Positions 33,620 through 39,076 of a DNA stretch of 39,076 nt are shown here, one piece after another. Each line of letters opens with the position of its first letter. Position 1 is the first letter of the stretch. Location: NCBI RefSeq assembly GCF_030678915.1, contig NZ_JAUUTZ010000036.1, positions 1-39,076 on the forward strand, read 5' to 3'. The position numbers were made by a program, and so were the translations under genes. The stretch comes from Paracoccus wurundjeri (GTDB lineage Bacteria > Pseudomonadota > Alphaproteobacteria > Rhodobacterales > Rhodobacteraceae). The notes below the pieces were generated by a model. The model was not told the DNA's origin. It did not search any database and worked only from the letters and a program-made list of their open reading frames with translations.

Positions 33620-35452
33620 TTAATGCGCGATCATATCATGCACGATCTCATCGGCGCTCAACGAGGCCGGATAATAGGTGGGCCAGTTGGTCACTTCCTC
33701 AAGCAAGGCGGCACGATCCTCGCCCCAATAGAGGTGATAATGGTCAGCCGCCGCCGGCGCGACCCTGTGATCGCTGAACTGGATATATTGCGGGGCGTCG
33801 TCGTCACCTTCGACCTTTTCAAAGATGAAGCGCACGCCACGATTGCCTGCCTCGTAAGTCAGGATCTCATAATCGTCTCTGGCATAACGGGCCTCAAGCG
33901 GCTTGCCGTTCTCATAGAAAGTGACGGTATCGCCTTCGATCACAATACGCTCGATGTCGGTCCGATAGCCGATTTCGTAATAATCCTTGTACTCGTCAAC
34001 GCTCATATCGCCGTGTTTCGCCTTGTGTTCCATGACCGGGTCGAGCGTCCCATCTTCAAGATACGGAAAGACCGACTGCCAGTCTCCGGCCCAGTCCGAC
34101 AGCGCGCGCGCTTCAACCTGATCGTCTTCGAAGTAGCCCTGATAAATCTGATCATCGCCATGGTCGTGGCTGTGTTCGTGTTCATGGCTATGTTCATGAT
34201 CGTGATCTTCGCTTTCGGCGCCGTGAACGATACCGCTGCCGCCGGTAACCACGATATTGTAGGGTGTGCCGTCGACCTCGACGGTACCCGTTTCATCCAG
34301 TGTTTCGGTGGAAATACGACGGATAAGGCCCGCATTGGGATCGCTCATGACGACTTCGTCACCAGCCATGGCGAGGCGGGGGCGCGGATCGTTCCAATGC
34401 CCATCCATGGAATAGGGTTCGGTCACCCTGGCGCTTTGTGTGATTTCTGCTTCCAGAAGATCGATCTGATGCAGAGTGCCGTCTTCGGTCAGCACATAGC
34501 CGAAGCGCGCATTGGCAGAGTCGAGCACGAAGTCGACCCGACGGAAAGGTAGCCCGATATAGCGGAAATGCGGCTCATCGGCCGGATCGATGACTACGAG
34601 TCCATCTGCGCCGTAATCGCCCAGAAACACCTGCATGACCTTCGAACCAAGCAGAGTTCCGGTACTCTCCCCTCCAGGCAGATCGGCCGGGTATTCGAGC
34701 ATTTCGAATGCCGGTCCATTCTCACCTTTCGTCACGGTGAGCACACCTTCCTGGCAGCCGGTGGCGAGATAGGTGCCCGAGAAGGCCTCGCCGTGAATAT
34801 CGGTGCAGGTGGCGACATCGCCGGCAGGGCTGCCATCTGCATTAACCGGCTGCAGTCCGATGCGATCAGGTGCTGCGTCGCCTTCGACCGGCGCGTCGGA
34901 CGCAACACTTGTTACCCAGGTATCGGCGATGGGGGCGGCATATCCGTGATGCGCGCGCGACTGGGGAAGCCGGGTCGTCACCAACTCGCCATGCGACAAT
35001 TCATGCGCATCGACGATTTCGGCATAGCCGCCGCGATCGAAGTTGATTACCACTTGGCCGTCATGGTCTATCAGGTGGAAGGGCCGCGGTCCTGTGAGGG
35101 TTCCTTCGATAGCTGCGGGATCAGTGATTTCGATGTCCGAGTGATCGCCGTGGGCATGCAACGCGATGCCGCTGTGAAAGAAGCTGACCGCGTCGTCATC
35201 GGATTGAATGGCCACGACAGCCGAGCCTCCATCCACGCCGTAAAGCTTTGCCTGGCCGGCAGTGTCGAAGATCCAGCGATTGTCAGGGTTGCTGAGATCG
35301 AAGGCCGTGACCTGAGGTTCCGCGTGATCCCCGACGAAAACACGATAGAGCGTGACGTCCTCGTGGCCGTGATTGTGCGTTTGTTCCTGTGCCAGGGCAG
35401 CGCCCGATAAAATAAGGGTAATGGCCGTGGTGTAGGCAAGATTTCGCAGCAT
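33620..35452 (-). CDS. aztD: AztD zinc metallochaperone fused to a ZinT domain
   Basis: A 610-residue periplasmic protein: signal peptide (TAITLILSGAALA, cleavage near residue 21), then an immediate metal-binding HNHGHED. Residues ~30-405 are an AztD-like beta-propeller (DDAVSFFHSGIALHAHGDHS, ATCTDIHGEAFSGTYLATGC, MDGHWNDPRPRLAMAGDEVV). A His/Asp/Glu-rich linker of about 20 residues (~412-432) leads to a complete ZinT domain from ~residue 435 (IYQGYFEDDQVEARALSDWA). His562, His571 and His573 (SDHRVAP, DHYHLYWG) keep the +9,+2 spacing of the E. coli ZinT zinc site. AztD hands zinc to the binding protein AztC; ZinT is a separate periplasmic zinc chaperone elsewhere. AztD alone has about 400 residues. 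CGGAG precedes ATG 35452. Last gene of the azt operon. Confidence 0.9.
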   Translation of the reverse strand: MLRNLAYTTAITLILSGAALAQEQTHNHGHEDVTLYRVFVGDHAEPQVTAFDLSNPDNRWIFDTAGQAKLYGVDGGSAVVAIQSDDDAVSFFHSGIALHAHGDHSDIEITDPAAIEGTLTGPRPFHLIDHDGQVVINFDRGGYAEIVDAHELSHGELVTTRLPQSRAHHGYAAPIADTWVTSVASDAPVEGDAAPDRIGLQPVNADGSPAGDVATCTDIHGEAFSGTYLATGCQEGVLTVTKGENGPAFEMLEYPADLPGGESTGTLLGSKVMQVFLGDYGADGLVVIDPADEPHFRYIGLPFRRVDFVLDSANARFGYVLTEDGTLHQIDLLEAEITQSARVTEPYSMDGHWNDPRPRLAMAGDEVVMSDPNAGLIRRISTETLDETGTVEVDGTPYNIVVTGGSGIVHGAESEDHDHEHSHEHEHSHDHGDDQIYQGYFEDDQVEARALSDWAGDWQSVFPYLEDGTLDPVMEHKAKHGDMSVDEYKDYYEIGYRTDIERIVIEGDTVTFYENGKPLEARYARDDYEILTYEAGNRGVRFIFEKVEGDDDAPQYIQFSDHRVAPAAADHYHLYWGEDRAALLEEVTNWPTYYPASLSADEIVHDMIAH

Positions 35453-35523
35453 GGTTTACTCCGTTGAGGGTGTTGAGAGGAAGCGCGTTGGAAACTCGAC
35501 GACGTATCCGCCGGGTAGACGTG

Positions 35524-36462
35524 TCAGTGGTCGACCGAAGACGAGGTGATCGCCTGCGTGTTGTGACGCATCATGGTAAGGTAGTCGGGTGCCGGACCAT
35601 CGGGAGGGGACAGGGCATCGGAATAGAGCACGCCGGAGATTTCGGTGCCGGCTTCGCGCGCGATTTGTTCGACCAGCCGCGAATCCGAAATATTCTCGGC
35701 AAAGATGGCACCGGCGTTGGTTTCGCGCATTTGGCGGATCAGGCCCGCGACATTAGCAGCCGATGCTTCGGATTCGGTGGAAACTCCTTGCGGTGAAAGG
35801 AACCGGATGCCGTATTCTGCCTCGTAATAGCCAAAGGCACTATGCCCGACGACTACCGTGCGGTCTGTCTCCGGCAGTGCTGCTATGCTGCTGCGGATCT
35901 CGGCATCGAGAATATCGAGTTCGGCGAGATAGCGTTCTGCATTCACCTTGTATTCTTTGCAGCCATCGGTATCGGCACTGCAGAACGCTTCGCTGATATT
36001 GCGGACGTAAATCCTGGCGTTGACCACGGACTGCCAGGCATGGGGATCATGGGCGCCGGCGTGAAAGATCGCTTCGCCATTGACAAAATGATAATGTCCG
36101 CCGCCGGTTTCTTCGCGCGTCTGGATCTGGTCGGTCAGCGTAATGATATCGGCTTTAGTGCCACTGGCGGCGATGAGCCGGCTCATGAAGCCTTCGAGTT
36201 CCAGTCCGTTGGTAAGAACAACATCGGCGCGGGCCAATGCCATCGCATCGGCGGGCTTGGGCTCGTAAACATGTGCATCGCCGTCAGGCCCGACGAGGGT
36301 ATCGAGCGCGATGCGATCGCCACCGACCTGATTGGCGAAATCGCCTACGATCGAAATGGTCGCGACAACGTGAATCTGATCGGTCTGCGCAAGAACAGGC
36401 TCTGCGGAAGCGAATGTTATAACAGCGCAAGTCAGGGCGTTTTTTATCCAGTGTGGAGGCAT
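35524..36462 (-). CDS. aztC: AztC zinc-binding periplasmic protein (cluster A-I)
   Basis: A 312-residue periplasmic solute-binding protein with a signal peptide (NALTCAVITFASAEPVLAQ) and the TroA/ZnuA-type fold (IHVVATISIVGDFANQVGG, VVLTNGLELEGFMSRLI). Zinc ligands are visible as His64 (DAHVYEP), His141 (HDPHAWQ), His207 (VVGHSAFGYY) and Asp282 (LYSDALSPP). These are each exactly three higher than the His61/His138/His204/Asp279 I recall for Paracoccus denitrificans AztC. There is no long His-rich loop as in ZnuA, only GGGHYHFVNGEAIFHAGAHD. ATG 36462 is preferred over TTG 36468 because AAGGA lies eight bases upstream of it. The gene begins 12 bases after aztB stops. Confidence 0.93.
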   Translation of the reverse strand: MPPHWIKNALTCAVITFASAEPVLAQTDQIHVVATISIVGDFANQVGGDRIALDTLVGPDGDAHVYEPKPADAMALARADVVLTNGLELEGFMSRLIAASGTKADIITLTDQIQTREETGGGHYHFVNGEAIFHAGAHDPHAWQSVVNARIYVRNISEAFCSADTDGCKEYKVNAERYLAELDILDAEIRSSIAALPETDRTVVVGHSAFGYYEAEYGIRFLSPQGVSTESEASAANVAGLIRQMRETNAGAIFAENISDSRLVEQIAREAGTEISGVLYSDALSPPDGPAPDYLTMMRHNTQAITSSSVDH

Positions 36463-36474
36463 TCGCAAAATCCT

Positions 36475-37350
36475 TCAGGCGGTACGGTGGGCGGTGTTCG
36501 GCAGGCGCGTCACTAGAATCCCGCGGGGCCCCGTGATGACTGACGCCACATAGGCGAAACCTGCCGAAAGAATGATGGTGGGCCCGGAGGGTAATGCTGC
36601 ATGATAAGAGAGCAGCAGACCACAAATGGAAGACAACGCCCCAATGACCATGGCGAGCAGGCACATGGTCTCGACCCGCCGGGCCCAGAAGCGCGCCGCC
36701 GCCGCGGGCAAAATCATCAGCCCGACCGAGAGCAACGTCCCCAACGCCTGAAACCCGGCTACCAGGTTGATGACGACAAGCCCAAGAAAGACGAAGTGAA
36801 CAGGCGAACCAAGTTTGGAGACCGAGCGAAGGAACAGCGGATCGAGGCATTCGGCAACGAGTGCGCGCCAAAAAACCAGGAAGGCCAGAAGGGTGATTCC
36901 GGTGACCAACCCGATCAACGTCAAAGCATCATTTTCGAGTGCGAGGACAGTTCCGAACAGGACATGCATGAGATCGATGTTCGAGCCGCGCAAGGACACC
37001 ATTATCACGCCGACGGCAAGCGAAATCAGATAGAAGGCGGCCATCGAGGCGTCCTCTTTTTGGACCGTCAGGCGCGAAACCGCCCCCGCACTCAATGCGA
37101 CAAGAATACCGGCGATCAACCCACCCAAGGTCATCGGTATGATCTTGAGGCCATAGAGCAGGAAGCCAGCCGCCGCACCGGGCAGGATCGCATGTGCCAT
37201 CGCATCGCCGGTCAGACTCATCCGTCTGAGCATCAGGAAGACGCCGACCGGGGCAGCGCTGACCGAAAGCATCAGCGTGCCCAGCAATGCACGTTGCATA
37301 AAGGCGAATTCAACGAAGGGCGCGATGAGTAGGTCATGGAGAACCGCCAT
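36475..37350 (-). CDS. aztB: AztB zinc ABC transporter permease
   Basis: A 291-residue inner-membrane protein of the ZnuB/TroC family with about eight hydrophobic helices. The recognisable block GVFLMLRRMSLTGDAMAHAI near residues 35-55 is followed by LPGAAAGFLLYGLKIIPM. It moves zinc released by AztC using the AztA ATPase. The start at ATG 37350 gives the family N-terminus (HDLLIAPFVEFAFMQRALLG) and overlaps the aztA 3' end by 79 bases; a later ATG at 37299 would shorten this. Overlap and order support one transcript. Confidence 0.93.
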   Translation of the reverse strand: MAVLHDLLIAPFVEFAFMQRALLGTLMLSVSAAPVGVFLMLRRMSLTGDAMAHAILPGAAAGFLLYGLKIIPMTLGGLIAGILVALSAGAVSRLTVQKEDASMAAFYLISLAVGVIMVSLRGSNIDLMHVLFGTVLALENDALTLIGLVTGITLLAFLVFWRALVAECLDPLFLRSVSKLGSPVHFVFLGLVVINLVAGFQALGTLLSVGLMILPAAAARFWARRVETMCLLAMVIGALSSICGLLLSYHAALPSGPTIILSAGFAYVASVITGPRGILVTRLPNTAHRTA

Positions 37351-38129
37351 TGTGCCGCCTCTTGCCGAACATCGCGCGCGTGGCTATGGACATCGTTCCC
37401 GGGTGCGCACCAGGGTGCATTCTCGTCCCAAGCTTCGTGCAGCCGGCGGGCATGCAGGAGATTTTCCGGGGCGAGGGTTTCGCGGGCGGTAGCCCAGGCG
37501 ATGGGGCGGCGTGCCAGCAGCAAGGCTTGTGGAAAATTCTCCCTCACCAGATCGAGATCGTGGACCACAACCAGAACGGTCCGGCCTTCTCCATGCCAGC
37601 GTTTGATAAGCGCCACGAGGTCGGTCACGGTTTTGGAATCGATGGCGTTGAATGGTTCGTCAAGCAGGATCAGCTCTGCGTCCTGTACCAGGACGCGGGC
37701 AAAAAGCACCCTTTGCAACTGACCGCCCGAAAGTGTGTCGATGGGGCGCCGTTCAAAACCTTCGAGTCCGACGCTTCTGAGCGCATTTGAGACGGTTTCG
37801 CGATCTTGTGCGCCATACCGTTTCAGCAGACCACGCTTGGGCCAAAGGCCAAGCGCGGCCAGGTCCCGTACCTGAGCGGGGAAGGACCGATCAAGTTCCG
37901 ACTGCTGGGGCAAATAGGCGATACGCGTATTTGCGGCAATCATGCACGCTCCACCCATAGGCCGAAGCATACCCATGATACCCTTCATCAGCGTGGATTT
38001 GCCTGAGCCGTTGCCACCGACGATTGCCAGAAGCGCACCCTTTTCCACCATGCCATCAAGGTGATGAACGGCTGGATGGCTGTCATAGCCAAGAGTCAGA
38101 TCGGAGAATGTTATGCAAGCATCGGCCAT
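37272..38129 (-). CDS. aztA: AztA zinc ABC transporter ATP-binding protein
   Basis: A 285-residue ATPase of the metal-importer type. Walker A AIVGGNGSGKSTLMKG is near residue 38, the Q-loop in IAYLPQQSELDRSFPAQV, signature LSGGQLQRVLFARVL, Walker B LILLDEPFNAIDS and switch histidine in VLVVVHDLDLVREN. All motifs are intact. ATG 38129 is chosen over an earlier frame start at 38189, which would run through the operator. The C-terminal ~26 residues overlap aztB in another frame. First gene of the zinc-uptake operon, directly downstream of a Zur-box candidate. Confidence 0.92.
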   Translation of the reverse strand: MADACITFSDLTLGYDSHPAVHHLDGMVEKGALLAIVGGNGSGKSTLMKGIMGMLRPMGGACMIAANTRIAYLPQQSELDRSFPAQVRDLAALGLWPKRGLLKRYGAQDRETVSNALRSVGLEGFERRPIDTLSGGQLQRVLFARVLVQDAELILLDEPFNAIDSKTVTDLVALIKRWHGEGRTVLVVVHDLDLVRENFPQALLLARRPIAWATARETLAPENLLHARRLHEAWDENAPWCAPGNDVHSHARDVRQEAAQWRFSMTYSSRPSLNSPLCNVHCWAR

Positions 38130-38161
38130 GTGGGAGATTCGGAGGTTTGAAGAGCAAAGTT

Positions 38162-38174
38162 GTAATGTTATTAC
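38162..38174. promoter_or_regulatory. Candidate Zur operator upstream of aztA
   Basis: GTAATGTTATTAC has perfect five-base arms (GTAAT/ATTAC) around GTT and resembles the AT-rich GTAATGTTATA-like core of alphaproteobacterial Zur boxes. It ends 33 bases upstream of the aztA start, where repressor binding would block the promoter. A TTGACA (minus strand, 38208-38203) lies further upstream and may be the -35 element. Confidence 0.65.
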
Positions 38175-38397
38175 GTATCTATTGGCCAACGCAACCCGTG
38201 AGTGTCAACCGCTACAAAACGCTCTGCATATCCGATCTGATCAAAACCGGACGCTTGCCTTTGAAGCGTTTTGGCAAGCCGAAAGGGCGGCTGGTATATG
38301 CGCTCCTGGTTCGGTCCAAGTGGATAGCTTTCATCTACCGCTTCAGGCTCATCAGGCGCTCACATGCATACGATAATATTTCTTCATTCCCAGGAGG

Positions 38398-38667
38398 TTG
38401 AAGTTCAGAGCAAACGGGCTCGTTGGGCGCGATGAGGTCATCAGGCCCGGGAGACTGGCTCCACCGACGGCTTATCGCGCCTTGGGATTCCTTCCTGAGC
38501 GGGGCTTTATTCGCTGGATCGAGACACCTAACGCGTTCATGCCTGCAACCCATCTCGAAGACCAGAAAGCGGGGGTGTTTTTCCGTTGCGATCATTGCGG
38601 CGCGACCGTTGAAGTGAATGGGAACGGTATTGCCGATCTTCGCGCGCGCAGGGCGGCAGCTTTTTAG
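38398..38667 (+). pseudogene. zur: Truncated zur (Fur-family zinc uptake regulator) fragment
   Basis: The frame contains RPGRLAPPTAYRALGFLPER, the recognition-helix region of Zur, then GFIRWIETPNAFMPATHLED and FFRCDHCGATVEVNG with the structural-zinc C-x-x-C. The N-terminal ~50 residues (first helix of the DNA-binding domain) and the C-terminal ~60 residues with the second Cys pair are missing; a stop follows RARRAAAF. The TTG start directly after AGGAGG has no room for a real ribosome-binding site. It lies divergent from aztA, the normal place for zur, so the local repressor gene has been cut at both ends and Zur must be supplied from elsewhere if regulation persists. Confidence 0.75.
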
Positions 38668-38966
38668 GTCGCCCTCCGCGCGAACTTATCCACCCGATTC
38701 CGAATCGAGGAACATTTTGCTGCGCCGGTGAGCGGGCGCTTTCATAACTTCCGCAGTCGCAGGTATCCCACTTCGGGCGCGGCGCCGGGATCGCTTGATA
38801 TCGCCTGCCAGATACTCGGTCTTGACTTGATCCCAGGCAATCCAGAAAGGCTGCACCCCGATCGGGATGCAGCTCTGTTCTCCTGTCCCTCTTGTTATGC
38901 TTTTCTGCCCGGCAGGTTCTCTCAGTTCTTTTGATCAGCTGCGGGAATTAATCATCATCGTCATTC
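38668..38966. other. Intergenic stretch between zur fragment and IS end
   Basis: No supported gene. A short frame at 38728-38934 lacks recognisable similarity. The lost 3' part of zur is not visible here. Confidence 0.4.
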
Positions 38967-39076
38967 GGCTTTGTTGCGCAAAAGGTGCTTTGGGTATAAT
39001 TTCCCTTTCCCGGGACAGACTTATCCTACGGCCATTGTCACGGGCGTGCCGAGAGCGGTGTAACGGTTCATGACGG
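38967..39076 (-). mobile_element. IS5-family (IS903-group-like) element, right end, partial
   Basis: GGCTTTGTTGCGCAAA at 38967-38982 matches the GGCTTTGTTG-type terminal inverted repeat of IS903-like elements. On the minus strand the frame entering from the window edge reads VMNRYTALGTPVTMAVG and stops at 39023-39021, the characteristic C-terminus of that transposase group. The rest lies outside the window. Confidence 0.8.

Noticed and set aside
33491..34552. 353-residue plus-strand frame over aztD
   Set aside because: It is the complement of the His/Asp-rich linker and ZinT part and has no independent support.
34568..35410. 280-residue plus-strand frame over aztD
   Set aside because: Shadow of the AztD propeller coding sequence; no start signal, and AztD on the other strand is certain.

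Overview
The window comes from an alphaproteobacterium, most likely a Rhodobacterales member close to Paracoccus. Four things point there: a tuf 3' end followed by tRNA-Trp(CCA), a Hint-domain secreted protein of the type common in that order, a DUF4166/saccharopine-dehydrogenase-like pair, and above all an aztABCD zinc-uptake operon whose AztC ligand spacing equals the one I recall for Paracoccus denitrificans. Most genes are GC-rich. A block around 27.0-27.5 kb is strikingly AT-rich. The window is accessory in character, with few intact operons set among broken genes and insertion-sequence scars.

Layout: 1-2312 is the conserved edge (tuf end, an ABC exporter, tRNA-Trp). I do not find the secE-nusG genes that usually follow this tRNA. 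Instead 2.3-4.2 kb is decayed sequence. A KefB/KefC-type antiporter (4.2-6.0 kb), a GNAT acetyltransferase, an overlapping DCC-thioredoxin-like plus saccharopine-dehydrogenase/DUF4166 pair (7.5-9.6 kb) and a MerR regulator with an S9 prolyl-oligopeptidase (9.75-12.46 kb, minus) follow. After a transposase fragment there is a choice-of-anchor-L/Hint protein (13.4-15.0 kb). From 15.1 to 19.1 kb lies a graveyard of iron-acquisition genes: a FecE-like ATPase, a cyclic-peptide/siderophore exporter, a TonB-dependent receptor C-terminus, an SbmA/YddA-like ABC protein, a possible HemP and ChaN. All but the HemP candidate are clearly truncated, frameshifted or interrupted. From 19.6 to 26.2 kb a LysR regulator diverges from a seven-gene catabolic and uptake operon: isochorismatase-fold amidohydrolase, NitT/TauT-type ABC importer with two permeases, polysaccharide-deacetylase-fold hydrolase and FAH-family enzyme.

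An internally deleted IS5-type element (26.38-26.91 kb) borders the AT-rich region. That region carries a repeated AAATATTTGATTTAG motif. It leads into two secreted proteins (one Gly/Ser/Thr-rich, one Cys-containing) and a HilA/CadC-like winged-helix regulator with a large helical C-terminus. This is the best candidate here for an undescribed system, probably surface or extracellular, although its function is inferred. A frameshifted LysR gene, an arylamine N-acetyltransferase and an IS3 fragment follow.

The right end (33.6-38.2 kb, minus) is a complete zinc importer: AztA ATPase, AztB permease, AztC binding protein and AztD metallochaperone. AztD is fused at its C-terminus to a whole ZinT domain through a His-rich linker. 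A palindromic Zur-box candidate lies just upstream of aztA, and a truncated zur fragment diverges from it. The window ends inside an IS5-family (IS903-like) element.
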